Source: Cymodocea nodosa (Eukaryota > Streptophyta > Magnoliopsida > Alismatales > Cymodoceaceae). From it: a stretch of 64,000 nt of DNA. Below the pieces are notes generated by a model. It did not search any database and was not told the origin of the DNA. It saw only the letters and a program-made list of their open reading frames with translations. The position numbers were made by a program, and so were the translations under genes. Of this stretch, positions 37,701 through 48,960 are shown piece by piece. The stretch lies in assembly GCA_036874045.1 (NCBI GenBank), contig CM072339.1, positions 2,549,501 to 2,613,500 on the forward strand. The letters run 5' to 3'. Each line of letters opens with the position of its first letter. Position 1 is the stretch's first letter.

Positions 37701-39520
37701 TGCTAAATCATTTGTTAAATTTCAACAATTATCAAAGCCCCAAATACTATCCATTCTTCAGAGACAGTAGGATAGTTCTGTTTAATTTGTACCTTGCCAG
37801 AGACGGGAAAGACGTTGAAGATGCTTATATTTATTGATATATCTTGAGTTCTGCTTGTTGAAAATACCCTAATAATAGAATGTGATAATCTATAATGGTA
37901 TCTCAATGTAAAGCATATCAAATTTCCTTTCTCATCCGTCCCTGGTTGTTTCAGCGGTTCACTAGGCTTGGTGGCAAGCTTCCTAAAGGTGTTTTGCTGG
38001 TGGGGCCACCTGGCACCGGAAAAACCATGCTTGCAAGAGCAATTGCTGGAGAAGCAGAAGTTCCTTTCTTCTCCTGCAGTGGTAGTGAGTTTGAGGAGAT
38101 GTTTGTAGGAGTAGGGGCTCGTAGAGTGAGAGATCTTTTTTCTGCTGCAAAGAAGCAATCGCCTTGCATTGTTTTCATTGATGAGATAGATGCAATTGGT
38201 GGGAGTCGCAACCCAAAGGATCAACAATATATGAAGATGACATTAAACCAGTTGCTTGTTGAGCTGGATGGTTTCCAGCAACATGAGGGAATCATTGTTA
38301 TTGCTGCAACAAACTTTCCTGAATTACTAGATAAAGCATTGGTCAGACCTGGACGCTTTGATCGTCACGTTGTGGTTCCTAATCCAGATATTGAGGGTCG
38401 TCGACAAATTATGGAATCCCACATGTCAAAGGTAGTCTATTTTCTGATGTATCAGAATGTAAGACATGACAATGATGTTATACTGACCCACCCATACCAA
38501 CCCACGTTGCATTTGTGTTAGTCAGCTGTGCCTTGGTTGTAACCATGGACATGTGATTGTTTGTCTAATTGGTGTACCTGTTTACACATCTTAAGGTTTG
38601 AAGTTTTCTTGTTCCAGGTACTGAAGGCTGATGATGTGGATCTGTCAATTATTGCTAGGGGAACACCAGGATTCTCGGGTGCTGACCTTGCAAACCTGGT
38701 TAATATTGCTGCTGTTAAAGCTGCCATGGATGGGGCTAAAGCTGTGACTGTGGCTGATCTTGAATATGCAAAGGATAAGATCATGATGGGAAGTGAGCGG
38801 AAGTCAGCTGTAATTTCTGAGGAATCTCGGAGACTTACAGCATATCATGAGGGTGGTCATGCTTTGGTAGCAATTCATACAGACGGTGCTCACCCTGTTC
38901 ACAAGGCCACAATCGTGCCCCGAGGAATGGCACTTGGCATGGTCGCCCAGCTACCTGAGAAGGACGAGACAAGTACATCCAAGAAGCAGATGCTTGCTCG
39001 GCTGGATGTTTGCATGGGTGGCCGTGTTGCAGAAGAATTGATTTTTGGAGATAGTGAAGTTACCTCTGGTGCGTCATCAGATCTTCAGCAAGCAACTTCC
39101 CTTGCAAGAGCCATGGTTACTAAATACGGAATGAGCAAGGAGGTTGGGCTGGTGACACACAATTATGATAACGGAAAGAGCATGAGTAGTGAGACTAAGC
39201 TGCTAATCGAGAAGGAAGTGAAGACATTTCTAGAACGTGCGTATAACAATGCCAAAGCCATCTTGACGACACACAACAGAGAGCTTCATGCTCTTGCAGG
39301 TGCACTTCTGGAACACGAGACACTTACAGGGAACCAGATTAACAGTTTGCTTGCGAAATCAAACTCCCAACAGCAGCAGCCACGGCCGCAGGTATTCAAC
39401 ACGAGACAATCTGAATCCCCTGTTGCTCCTCCAACTGCTTCTGCAACTACAGCTGCTGCGGTGGCAGCCTCTGCAGCAGCAAAGGCAAAAGAGGTTGGCC
39501 GGCCGGTAGTAGGATCTTAG
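25776..39520 (+). CDS. FTSH4: FTSH4-like mitochondrial i-AAA zinc metalloprotease
   Basis: ATP-dependent membrane protease of the mitochondrial inner membrane, active site facing the intermembrane space, for protein quality control. Exons: 25776-25802, 26642-26729, 26863-27126, 34183-34422, 34503-34627, 37955-38431, 38618-39520. All are GT-AG and the joined frame is 707 codons (Arabidopsis FTSH4 is about 717). The protein starts MAWRRQLAQ, as FTSH4 does. A basic N-terminal presequence and FtsH extracellular domain precede a transmembrane helix at about 182-199 ([18 protein letters not shown]). Walker A is at 265-272 (GPPGTGKT) and Walker B at 321-325 (VFIDE). The second region of homology lies near [11 protein letters not shown]. 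The zinc site HEGGH is at 484-488. The C terminus is Gln/Ala-rich. Nothing in the coding sequence is broken despite a 7-kb intron 3 and a 3.3-kb intron 5 full of LINEs. FTSH11 is a less likely identity. Confidence 0.97.
27180..27325 (+). repeat. Au-type SINE in FTSH4 intron 3
   Basis: A B-box-like gatgagttcaaata (about 27208-27221) is followed by the Au body in order: taggaaacagtctgacaatt, gtaagattatgtacaatca, agtccttcctagatcctata, ggtaggaaccccgtgaatta. The tail is T-rich (ttttttatttttc). It is more diverged at the 5' end, where the A box is not clear. Confidence 0.65.
28080..28330 (-). mobile_element. Ty1-copia RNase H fragment, antisense in FTSH4 intron 3
   Basis: The minus strand of 28126-28317 keeps an open frame, [20 protein letters not shown], then [13 protein letters not shown] and SDSFIKELG. 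This is the copia RNase H 'CDNqaaifIaNNPtFHErTKHIevDcH...laDiftKsLg' segment. Only this C-terminal part is recognisable. The catalytic Asp-Asn pair of the 'CDN' motif is retained, but the rest of the polyprotein is gone. Confidence 0.8.
28340..29740. other. FTSH4 intron 3 filler
   Basis: AT-rich DNA between the copia fragment and the L1 LINE. Positions 28340-28800 may continue the antisense copia element, but frames are too broken to tell. No other feature is supported at 28800-29740. Confidence 0.35.
29745..33135 (+). mobile_element. 5'-truncated L1-type LINE (reverse transcriptase to poly-A) in FTSH4 intron 3
   Basis: ORF2 is readable in pieces. The linker lies at 29900-30260 ([36 protein letters not shown]). 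RT block 1 lies at 30376-30567 ([13 protein letters not shown]). The YADD-type catalytic stretch lies near 31030-31050 (CYADDTAVL). [13 protein letters not shown] lies at 31228-31266, then [22 protein letters not shown] and GGLGIPRF at 31430-31550. RNase H/zf-RVT remnants run to 32990. It ends in a plant L1-type 3' UTR and an A run (33125-33132). The endonuclease part is missing. Multiple stops make it inactive. It is in the same orientation as FTSH4 but spliced out. Confidence 0.88.
33136..34182. other. End of FTSH4 intron 3; no feature recognised
   Basis: AT-rich intron with no recognisable gene, terminal repeats or RNA. The acceptor preceding exon 4 is 'ctccatacag', with a weak pyrimidine tract. 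Confidence 0.4.
34800..34965 (+). repeat. Au-type SINE in FTSH4 intron 5
   Basis: A-box-like 'tcttagcataaaggcaaggttgctcc' (starting 34818) leads to a B-box-like 'gagttctaatcc' (34863-34874). The Au-type body follows (tggactgcatacaattaga, ttccttagattctatattat, ttagccttgtgcattagg). Same family and orientation as the copies near 8.4 and 27.2 kb. Confidence 0.6.
35420..37130 (-). mobile_element. RTE-type LINE remnant, antisense in FTSH4 intron 5
   Basis: Minus-strand 36772-37047 is an intact 91-codon stretch of the RTE endonuclease: [68 protein letters not shown]. Towards lower coordinates the sequence continues through the ORF to the RT core near 35440-35600, which is parallel to 2913-3140. The whole matches the RTE copy in FVE intron 2. 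Frameshifts make it inactive. Confidence 0.82.
37131..37954. other. End of FTSH4 intron 5; no feature recognised
   Basis: AT-rich sequence with an ordinary acceptor (ttgtttcag) before exon 6. The 37390-37450 part may be the 5' leader of the antisense RTE element. Confidence 0.35.
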
Positions 39521-40200
39521 TGATGATTCATTCTTTGTACCTTAGCATATAGGGAGTGTGTGTGTGTGCGTATCAATGGTTGCCCGGCAAGGTGGAAAAT
39601 TCAAAGTGAATCTGATGATAGCGGCGGTTCCAACTCCATTACAAGCTCAATGAAAATAAATGTGGATCTGGAGTGCCATTTTCAACGCACAGATACCTTT
39701 GACTTGATTTTTGTTGCATTGTGGTCTTGTTGGAGCTTAGGCAGCATTTGTTCGTAGGTGGCATTGGAGTACCTTCACTCGGGTTCGGTACCGTGGTAAC
39801 GTGCCCTTGGGATCAACTTTCAACAATCACTAGCGCTTTGTTTGTTTGCAGTGGATGAGAAGCATTTTTGATTTCCCATAGTTGGCAAAGATAATGATGC
39901 AAAACCTCCATGATTTTGGGGATGCAATTGAGGGAGTCGGTGACCACAAAGCAAACTCCCTTTTAGTGGTTTGATCGAAGGTTGCAACCATGATGCAAAT
40001 CTCTGCATGATTAAATATATTGACGACCATTAATTAGGGAAAAAACATTTTCTAAAGCAGATTTGAGGGAAAGTAGCATGTTTGTTTAGAAGTATTGTTA
40101 TGTTAGCGACGAATTGCCTGCGGGGGGGTTGATCTACGGATTTTGCTTGCACCCTGTGATGATTAGAAGGAAGTCTGCCAGTGCCAGTGGAGAACTTCTT
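39521..40200. other. FTSH4 3' UTR and downstream spacer
   Basis: A (TG) run lies at 39556-39568 just after the stop. A possible polyadenylation element, aatgaaaataaatg, lies at 39649-39662. No other gene is recognised. Confidence 0.4.
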
Positions 40201-40320
40201 GCTGTAGACCCAATTTAGAGATTAAGAGAAAGACAAGAAGCGAAGTTGACAATCAAGGCTGCCCTCCCACACGAGCGGCCTTTCATTTATAGATGCAGTA
40301 TATCTTTACAACCGTCACAT

Positions 40321-40392
40321 GGAAAGACGCGACCAAACAACACACCCCTTCCCTCAACAAGCATTGGAAGACACGACCAAACAACACACCCC
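40321..40392. repeat. 44-bp direct repeat 'gaccaaacaacacacccc'
   Basis: Two copies (40321-40348 and 40366-40392) of ggaa(a)ga.(g)cgaccaaacaacacacccc, with a third, partial 'acaatcacacccc' at about 40412-40424. The surrounding 40200-40700 is GC-richer than the flanks and has no recognised coding content. Confidence 0.6.
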
Positions 40393-40699
40393 GCTCTGAA
40401 AGCACAACGCTCCACAATCACACCCCTTTCCCGCAACAAATGCACAACGTCGTTACACAAGTGACGCTTCACCATTACAGGGTTGTTATATCGTTCTCAA
40501 ATGGTAGATGAATTGCGTCCATTGGAAGAAATGAAGTATTGATGGCAGATGTTTGGAGGAATCAACGCACTATAGGGAGGCGAAGCGTCGTGCCCTCGAG
40601 AACGAGAGTGGCTGCATTGGTTTGAGTGACCGGTGGAGAAGCCGAATAGGCATGTTGGTGCTCACGTCAGCTCGATGGGTGGTGAGGCGAAGTAGAGCG

Positions 40700-41930
40700 T
40701 GATTGTGTGGAATGCGAGGCATTGGCTATTGCATGCATTCAAGCAACGATGAAGTAGCGGACATATCAAGAAAATGTTGGGGAAGCTTATCTCGCCACCA
40801 CGCGCTGTAGGGAACACCTTGAAGATCAGCAATAGAGAAGAAGAAGAAGAAGAGAATATACAAGGATATTTACATGGTTTGGTGAAGATTTTACTATTTA
40901 ACCGTCGAGTGCACAAAAGAAGAAAAGTTATATTTTTGTTGTTGCAGTATATATTAGATTACTAGTTTGTTAGAATCGATTTATTTTATTAGAGACTAAC
41001 TTTAATGAAATAAAAATTCTACATCAAATCTAAGGTATCCACCCACACTAACTTTGGTGTGTCTTTCACCATAAGCTGATGAGGTAAGTAAGTTTTATAA
41101 ATATTTTAGCTTAAAGTGAAATTTAATCAAAGACGTTTAAGCACAAACAAGCAGTACACTGAAACGAAATACTCGATAAAACCCTGAAGAATCAATCCTC
41201 TTGAAAATTTCTAAGAAAATGTTGAACCGAAGGTTTTCTCTTGGTGCACTTGCAATTTACGAAATTTTAAAGATGGCCTAGGGTTCCGAAGATGAAAAGC
41301 ATGTCAGTCAAAATCTATGATAAAACAGTAGGCCGTGTTCAACGGTAAACCGTTATTTGAATACACGAGCAGTTAATGTTCCAATTAGCGTAAGTATGGA
41401 AAAATCAAATCTTTTGTGTCACATTTTCCTTTCATAAATCAATGTAACTGTTTCATCCACTGGTACGTCGTTATTGAAACGTTACAAAGCTATCGTCTAA
41501 TTGGCATAAGGATGGAAACAATCAGATTTTCTATTTTGTACGGTTTTCGATGTGCCCTTCCATCCATTGGTATGCCATTTTTCAAATTGCTGCTGCAAAG
41601 TTGATATAGTTTTTGACACGTACATGGAAAATTCAGAAATGTTTCTATGGAAGTTGGGAAATAAACGTGCAAATTTCAAAAAATCCAAACTTTAAGTGTA
41701 GTTTTTTGGGTCTAATGACTTAACCTGTTTACTCTTTGTTCAAAAAATGATAGACTGTCGGCCTTAACGGTGTGTCGGTCATTTTATTATTTCCGACTTT
41801 AGAGTTCAATCGGATGGGTCCGTCATTTGGATGAATTTTTTATATTTCAATTTTCACTTCATTAGAAATTTAGATAATTAAATTTTGGAGTTCGGATTTG
41901 ACTGTTTAATTTATATTCCATGGGTGGGTC
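40700..41930. other. FTSH4-fasciclin spacer
   Basis: Includes a GAA-rich stretch (40831-40852). Short ORFs here show no family signature. Confidence 0.35.
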
Positions 41931-41939
41931 GGATTGACA

Positions 41940-42440
41940 ACTCCATTTGACGTACCCCTACAAGGAAAGTAGTGATATTTGTTTGATTTTATTAATTTGT
42001 TTAATTTAAATAAAAAATTTATTATGTATTTCTGGTCATATGAGGATGTCTACCGTCCATAAAAGATGAAGATCAATGGTTACATTATGTCAACTCTCGT
42101 AATAAGGACAAAGGAGTTTCAAGAAAACAAGTATATACATTGAACCTACAAGGCAAGTGGTGGTTCTTGCCAAATGCCCATTAATAATAAGAGGCTTGAT
42201 GAAATTGTCAAGACAATTTTGCACACACATAACAAAAATTGACAAGGAAATTCTTTTATGAAGATATAACGCCCAAGTATGCATTGAACCTTAGAAGGAA
42301 GGTAGTGATTGCTGCAAAATGGTCATTAATAATAAACAGGCTCATGACAATTTTACACGTACATGACAAACATTGACCAAATTTTTTAAATAAAAACTTT
42401 ACCATGTATTTATGGTCATATGAAGATATAATGTCCATAC
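41940..42440 (+). repeat. Low-copy tandem repeat, about 150-200 bp units
   Basis: Diverged direct repeats share the order: 'gcattgaacct.a.aagg.a.gt.gt', '..tgc.aaatg.(c)cattaataataa..ggct..tga', 'gacaattttgcaca..cataac', 'ttaaataaaaa.tttattatgtatttatggtcatatga.gat'. Copies can be followed at about 41940-42060 (partial), 42125-42260 and 42274-42440. They lie 0.75-1.2 kb upstream of the fasciclin-like gene. Confidence 0.6.
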
Positions 42441-43129
42441 AGTTAGCTTTTCTTTTCCATGTAATCAGGTTACAAGTTTACTAAAATTGTTAATAAGGCA
42501 TTCCCTTCCTAGTTGTCCCCCCCCCCCAACATGATAAAATCTTGACCGATGGCCCTCACCATAACAATTCAGATTTTGCGGGTTCATGATGCATCCACCC
42601 GTCTCACCACATACGGATTGAAATTGAAATTGAAATCTACGTAGCCTTATCAGCTTAATTTCTTCTAATGGCCAACGCTCACTCATGTCCTCCACCTTAT
42701 CATGAAAATAAATACGAGCTAGCTTGCAGGCGATGGGTTGAAACATGTACAAGTAAGTTCTCAGCCTCTCAAGTCTTTCCAAGTTTCTTATCCTCCAGCG
42801 TCACCATGGCCACGCACGCTTATGTGTTGCCGCTAAAACAAGGAGGGAAATTGTAATTAATTCACTTAACACGAATGTATTCGAGTGACGAATATAGCTT
42901 CCTGTCACGTGTTCAAAATCTGCTGATACATGCAATGCACTTGGACGGGATAAACGATAGTTGACTTTTGGAATTATTTTAAAAATCATGTACGTCATTT
43001 TACGGGAAACGGTCCCAACCTGCTTTTGTTTACTGAGAAATGGAATCGGAAACGTAATATGCCCTCTCAATCGCAGAGTCCACGATGTGGGCGGGCAACC
43101 TCCGACCACACAGACTGGGACGAATCTCC

Positions 43130-43138
43130 CTATATATG
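43130..43138 (+). promoter_or_regulatory. TATA box of the fasciclin-like gene
   Basis: CTATATATG lies 51-59 bp before the start codon at 43189. That leaves room for transcription to start near 43160 and a short leader. Confidence 0.65.
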
Positions 43139-43188
43139 ATTAAACATCTACCACCGCCAAGGGCATACCATACGTACCTACGTACACC

Positions 43189-44452
43189 ATGGCTTGTTCC
43201 GCTGCCATGTTCCCGACTCTGGCCACCACCCTGACCATGCTTCTCTGTGTACACGCTGCCATGGCTGCTACGACGATCAACATCACCGAGATCCTACTGA
43301 GAGATGGGCAGCACAACATGCTCATCCAGATCCTCATGGCGACGGGACAAGGCGTTGAAGTGCAAAATATACTCAACAGCTCCGACAACGGCGTCACCCT
43401 TTTCGCCCCCACCGACGAGGCCATCAGCGGAGCCCTAGGTGCTCTCAATGGGCTCGACATATGGCAACGGGTATGCACGATATTTTTTGATAACTTGTCC
43501 ATATCACTGTAAGAAGAGTTTATTTATGTTCACTTGTTCCATATCACTTGATTAAACATACGTACTCTACCATACCACATCAGATGTTACTCGTCCGATT
43601 CCACATGGTGCCCAAGTTCTACAACTTCAGTACCATCAGGAATGCCAACAACTCAATCGAAACCTTAGCCTCCTGCTACGATAGCACGAAGTACCTCCTC
43701 AACTTCACCGCTGCATCCGATAACGACGAGTTCAACGTCGCCACTGGTGTCAACACTGTCTTCGTTAGTGACACGCTTTACGCCTCTTCTCCTCTTGCAA
43801 TCTACCCAGTTGGACAAGTGCTTCAACCAATGGAACTATTTGGAAATGCTATGCCGCCACCCACGCCTGCTACGATGCCTAACATTTCTGAGATCCTCCT
43901 GAGAGGTGGGCAGCACAACATGCTCATCCAACTCCTCATGGCAACAGGACAAGGTGCCGCGGTTCAAGATCTACTCGACAACTCCGACCAGGGCATCACC
44001 CTTTTCGCCCCCACCGATGAGGCCATCAGCGGAGTCGAAGATGCTCTCAATGGGCTCGACGATCAGCAAAAGGTATGCATGAGATTTTCTGATAACTTAA
44101 TTCACAACATAAGAAGAGTTTATTGCTTTTTCGATATCACTTGATTAAACATGTGTACTCTACCATACCACATCAGGTGTCACTCCTCCAATTCCACGTA
44201 GTGCCCAAGTTCTACAGCTTCAGCACCATCCGATATAATGCCAGCAACCCAATCCAAACCTTAGCATCCAACAACAATAGCACGGCGTACGTCCTCAACT
44301 TCACCGCCACATACTATAATGATGGATTCAACGTCTCCACCGGCGTCAACACTGTCGTCGTTAATGACACACTTTACGCCTCTTCTCCTCTTGCAATCTA
44401 TCCAACTGGACAAGTGCTTCAACCAGTGGAACTATTTGGAAATGCAGTGTAG
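43189..44452 (+). CDS. Secreted fasciclin-like protein, two FAS1 domains (C-terminally truncated)
   Basis: Exons 43189-43470, 43584-44072 and 44177-44452 give 348 codons. A signal peptide (about residues 1-25, MACSAAMFPTLATTLTMLLC start) is followed by two FAS1 domains of the plant fasciclin-like arabinogalactan protein class, extracellular adhesion/cell-wall proteins. Each FAS1 domain is split by a phase-0 intron at the same place. The H1-type motif VTLFAPTDEAIS / ITLFAPTDEAIS and the YH-type FHMVPKFYNFSTI / FHVVPKFYSFSTI are present in both. There are several N-glycosylation sequons (NIT, NSS, NFT, NNS). The domains, and even introns 1 and 2, are near-duplicates, so the gene arose by internal tandem duplication. 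The linker has PPPTPATMP. A TAG at 44450-44452 ends the protein at FGNAV, before the expected Pro-rich and GPI-signal tail, which now lies beyond a copia insertion. Confidence 0.88.
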
Positions 44453-44488
44453 CCATCTCCATCCATGAATGGCACCGACGGGCCCAAT

Positions 44489-44711
44489 TATTGAGCCCAC
44501 AGGTTAAACATTGAAGCTTGTTATATCTGGTGGACTACGTGGGACAGCTGCCATTTTGTATGTGGCTTGTGTCTGGCATGCTGTTATGGCTGTTATCTTT
44601 CTGTTGTAAGAGCCTATATAAAGGCTACTTGTAATTTGTTGAATAAGTAATGAAACATGCATCTAGTCTCCTTCTCAGTCTTTTACTTCTTCTTCTTCCT
44701 AAAACCCATCA
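44489..44711 (+). repeat. 5' LTR of the Ty1-copia element
   Basis: 223 bp starting TATTGAGCCC (TG changed to TA) and ending AAACCCATCA. It has a TATA-like 'gcctatataaaggc' at 44611-44624 as promoter. It carries about 40 bp (…gtaatttgttgaataagtaatg…) that the 3' LTR lacks. Confidence 0.88.
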
Positions 44712-47700
44712 GGGTATCATTCACCTAATCGTCGATCCATGGATTCTTCAGGATCCGGCATCCAGAATGATCTAATCCATAACCGCTTATCCTTCTCTTC
44801 CGCTATCCTCTAACATTACTCACTTGTTTCCCTAATATATGACCAGAATGACATAGCTCGCCTGCCCTGTCCAATTTCAGGATATCATTTCCATCTATTC
44901 TATCAACTACGTTGTTGGTCCGTCCCATCCACCTCCTCCAATTGACTGTGTTAAATAAATCACTTGGAAACGGGTTGACAAACTTCTCCTCAGTTGGATA
45001 CAAACCACTGTAGATCTGAGTATTCAATCAATGATAGTTTGTTGCTCGTCTACTTGATAGGCCAAGGGCATCCTCGAATCTCACTTTGCCCCTATAGTTG
45101 AATCTCATCTACAAGATCTTCATGATTACCTCTAGACAATCAAGAAGAAACCAAATCAATCAATAGAGGGGTATATGCTTCATGCTAAATCCCTAGTAGA
45201 CAACATGGCCATTGCTAGTTCACCGATCTCTAATCAAGAACTCATCAACTTCATCTCTGATGCCTTGGGACTAGAATACAATCACTTCCTTGCCACCAAT
45301 AGCATGTTGCAATTCAACTACTTATTAACAACGCTATGAGCTGATACTTCGAGAATCTTCTTTGAAAAAGCGACTACAGGTCGGCAACAATACCACAGAT
45401 TCTATAGCTTTCAATACCAACATTGCTCGCATGAACTCTTCCGGTAATACTCCACCCAGCAATCTTGGGGACGACCTGGTTGTGGAGGATGTGGTCGTGG
45501 ACGAAGACACAACCAAGATGGTTGCTATTACTATTCCCCATCTCCTCCCAGTTTTTACAATTCTCCACCTCTACCACGTCTTCCTCCACCATCTCCATTT
45601 GCCCCAGCCTCTGTTAATTTTAATGTTATCTGTCACGTATGTAACAAATGGGGGTCATACCGCTAATATATGCTATGATCACCACAATCATGCTTATAAC
45701 ACAAAATCAACTGCACGGTTGGCCTCCAATTTGAGTCTACAAGATGGCATAAAGGCATCTTAGTGTGTCAACTTTAGGGCTACCCAACACATGATTACTT
45801 CACCCAACAATCTTTCTGAGGTTCGCTCATACTCTAGTTCCAATTCTGTTCTTGTTGGTCTGATCACTCATCTAGGGATATCTCATATACGAAGCTCTTC
45901 AAGGTCCCCTAAACTGCAACAAGTTCTGGCGCTTCCAAGACTTAAAACGCAACCTCCTCTTCATCAAAAAACTTGCTCATGACAATCATTGTTATTTCCT
46001 AATGTATGAATTTGACTTCGAGATGATCGACAAGGTTTCTGGAGTTCCTCTCCTCAATAATCATAGCCATGGTGATTGATATATCATTGCAGATACCAAA
46101 GCCACTCCAGCATTCCTTGCTGAAGTGGGTAAGTGCACAACTACAGAAAATTGGCATGCTCAATTGGGACACATCCAGTAAGAAACTCCAGCTACTTCTC
46201 GAACATCACCAGCTTCCCTTTTGCAACAAGTCCTCTATCTATTGTTCAATCTATCCTCTTGGCAAGGTTCACCATCTTCTATTGCAACTTCTCCAGTATT
46301 CGTCAATGCATTTCTCCATTGCAATTATTGCATCTTGATGTTTAGGGTCCATCCCTATGGGTTTCACTTTTGAAGTACTGTTATGTACTTACCGTAGTGG
46401 ATGATTTGACTAGATATACGTGGATCTTTCCACTTATAAATAAATCTTCTGTACGTTCAGTATTCTCTGAATTCAGAACCTTCATTGAAAATCAATTGGT
46501 AACCACCATTCAATCTGTTCGATCAGATGGAGGAGGAGAGTTCACAAGCCATGCTTTTCAAAGCTTTCTGAAGGAAGTTTGGGATTCACTCTTGGCTCTC
46601 AAGTCATACACCAACTCAAAATGGTGTGATGGAACGACGACATTGCCACCTACTTGAAATGAGTCGCTATCCTCTACCTTTTGGCTTACTACCTTTCAAA
46701 TAGCCACACATATTATTAATTGTTTACCATCTTCTATTCTCCATAATTCCACTGCATATGAACTTTATCACAAATCTCCAAATTATAATGCACTTGGTGT
46801 ATATGGCTATGGTTGTTACCCCTCTTGTTGGGACCACGACATAAGTTTGCACCCAAATCTAAATTGTGCATCTTTATTGGTTACTCATCTCAGCATAAAG
46901 GCTACAGTTGCCTTGATCTGCAAGCCAATAAGATTCATGTTTCCAGGCATGTGACCTTTGATGAAAACACATTTCCTACCAAATCACCTACAACCTTCCC
47001 CTCCTTCAACCCATCCTTTTTATTTCATCCCTCTCATCTTATATTACTACCCACCCAATTTCCTCAAACACCACCATCTCATTCTCCTACCAACCCCGTT
47101 AATCCTCTACCTTCACCAACCTTACTCAATTCCTCTTCATCATCATCGACTCCCACAGCCACTATCCTTGATTTACCATCCACATCATTCACTACCTCCA
47201 CCACATCACCACAGAAATTCAGACGTCTATCCAGCATCTATCATCATTTTCCCCATCCATTGCTAGAAGCACTTATGTCTCAAATTATTGATCAATATCA
47301 TATTGAACCCACATCCTACACTAAAGCCAAAAAATCTACACATTGGGTTCAAGCTATGGAAAAGGAATACAATGCACTCACTACAAGGGAACTCTACTTG
47401 GGAGCTTGTACCATGACAGGATTATCAGAATGTTGTGGGTTGTAAATGGATGTATCATGTCAAACACATTGCTATAGGCCAAATTGAGCATTACAAAGCT
47501 TGCTCGGTCACTAAGGGATTTCATCAACAATATGGCCTAGATTATGATCAAGCTTTCAGCCTGTTGGGTGATACGGTTGTGGTTTTATTATTAGTAGCAA
47601 CTTATCGGTAGCTGCTTGAACAACTTGATGTCTACAATGTATTTCTTCAAGGAGATTTTTATGAAGATATCTATATATAATAACCACTAAGATTTAAAGA

Positions 47701-47779
47701 TTCACTTTGTCCCCATTATGTTTGCTGGCTCCGAAGTGAAATCTATGACTTCAAGCAACCACCATGGGCATAGCACCAT

Positions 47780-47945
47780 CGACTGCAATAATTTTTACCC
47801 TCCACTATTTGAAATTCATATTCTACTATTTTTTGTTACTTTTTATTACTTTTCTTATTATATACAAACACCTATATTTATACTAACTTTTTATAACTTT
47901 CTTTTTTGTAATTTTTCAATAATTTTTTAACTATGGGTATATTTT
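47780..47945. other. AT-rich insert between copia RT and RNase H
   Basis: About 165 bp of T-rich sequence (repeated 'ctatttttt.ttactttt' and 'ctaactttttataacttt') with no copia coding signature. It separates two clear copia segments and may be a small later insertion or a decayed piece. Confidence 0.35.
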
Positions 47946-48775
47946 TATGGGTTCCCCTAGATTCTTTCTAGGCATGGAAGTCATCACCACATTAGATTCC
48001 ATTAACTTAACTAAAACCAGATATGCCATGGACCTACTCAAACGATTTAATATGGAACCCTGCAAGCCCACTTCAGCAACAATTCTTCATCTGATGTTAC
48101 TTTGCTTGAGAATCCAACTCTATTTATGAGCATGGTGGGTGGTCTATTATACCTGTCATTAACTCGACCAAATATTACATATACATTAAATAATGTTGCC
48201 CAACTTCAACAAGCCAAACGCATCCTAAGATATGTGAAAGGTACAATTCAGCATGGTCTTGTTTTTAAATACTCATCACAATCTCTATATCTTCTTACAA
48301 TGACGTCAACTGGGCTGGCAATCACTGTGACCATCATTCGATCATAAGCAGATGTATCTATCTTAATAATAATGATCCTATAGCCTAGCTCTCTAAAAAG
48401 CAAACAACAGTAGCCCACTTTAGTGCAGAATCTGAATACCGAATAGTGGCCAACATCATCGTCGAACTCAGATGGATACAATACCTACTCAAGGAACTTC
48501 ATTAGAAACTTTCTCATCGTCCAGTTTTATACACAGACAGCAACTCAACGATACAGTTAGCCAATAACCCCATCTTCCATGCTTTGAACACATCACATAA
48601 AGGTCGATTACCACTATGTTCATTACTACTTCAAGACAAAGCTTTGCATCTTCTACATGTCTTCTCCAATGAGCAGATTGCTGATGGCTTTGCCAAAGAA
48701 CTACTAGCAAATTGACATCGTTGGTTTGTAACCAAGCTTTTTCTCAACTTCACTCTGTCAAAGCTTGAGAGGGCG

Positions 48776-48959
48776 TATTGAGCCAACAAGTTAAACACTG
48801 ACGGTAGTTATAGCTGATAGGGTATGTAGGATAGCTAGCAATTTGAATGTGGCTTGTGTCTGGCTGGTTGTTATGACTGTTATGTCTTTCCGTTGTAAGA
48901 GCCTATATTCTCCGTCTCAGTCTTCTTCGTCTTCTTCTCCTTCTTCCTAAAACCCATCA
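48776..48959 (+). repeat. 3' LTR of the Ty1-copia element
   Basis: 184 bp, TATTGAGCCAACAAG to AAACCCATCA. It shares 'aatg/tatgtggcttgtgtctgg' and 'gttgtaagagcctata' with the 5' LTR. The substantial divergence plus a 40-bp deletion indicate an old insertion. Confidence 0.88.
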
Positions 48960-48960
48960 C

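Larger units (their letters stand above)
44489..48959 (+). mobile_element. Ty1-copia retrotransposon inserted at the 3' end of the fasciclin gene
   Basis: LTRs lie at 44489-44711 and 48776-48959. A damaged primer-binding site (ggtatcatt, just after 44711) and a polypurine tract (gcttgagagggcg, before 48776) are present. The flanking 5 bp are CCAAT (44484-44488) and CCAAC (48960-48964), a TSD with one change. Internal order on the plus strand: degraded gag (44830-45600), CCHC knuckle split by a frameshift (45631-45680, CHVCNKWG then GHTANIC), GAG-pre-integrase (45880-46170), integrase (46370-46660, DDLTRYTWIFPL, RSDGGGEFTSHAF), the region KLCIFIGYSSQHKGYSCLD (46858-46914), reverse transcriptase (47330-47760, VGCKWMYHVKH, QLDVYNVFLQGD), and RT tail/RNase H (47950-48715, FFLGMEVITTLDS, LYTDSNSTIQLANNP-like). 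Many stops make it dead. Confidence 0.92.

Noticed and set aside
37715..38227. 170-codon minus-strand ORF over FTSH4 exon 6
   Set aside because: Antisense to the Walker A/B exon, with no motif of its own.
46813..47445. 210-codon plus-strand ORF as a separate gene
   Set aside because: It is the integrase C-terminal/linker part of the Ty1-copia polyprotein, Ser/Pro-rich as usual there.
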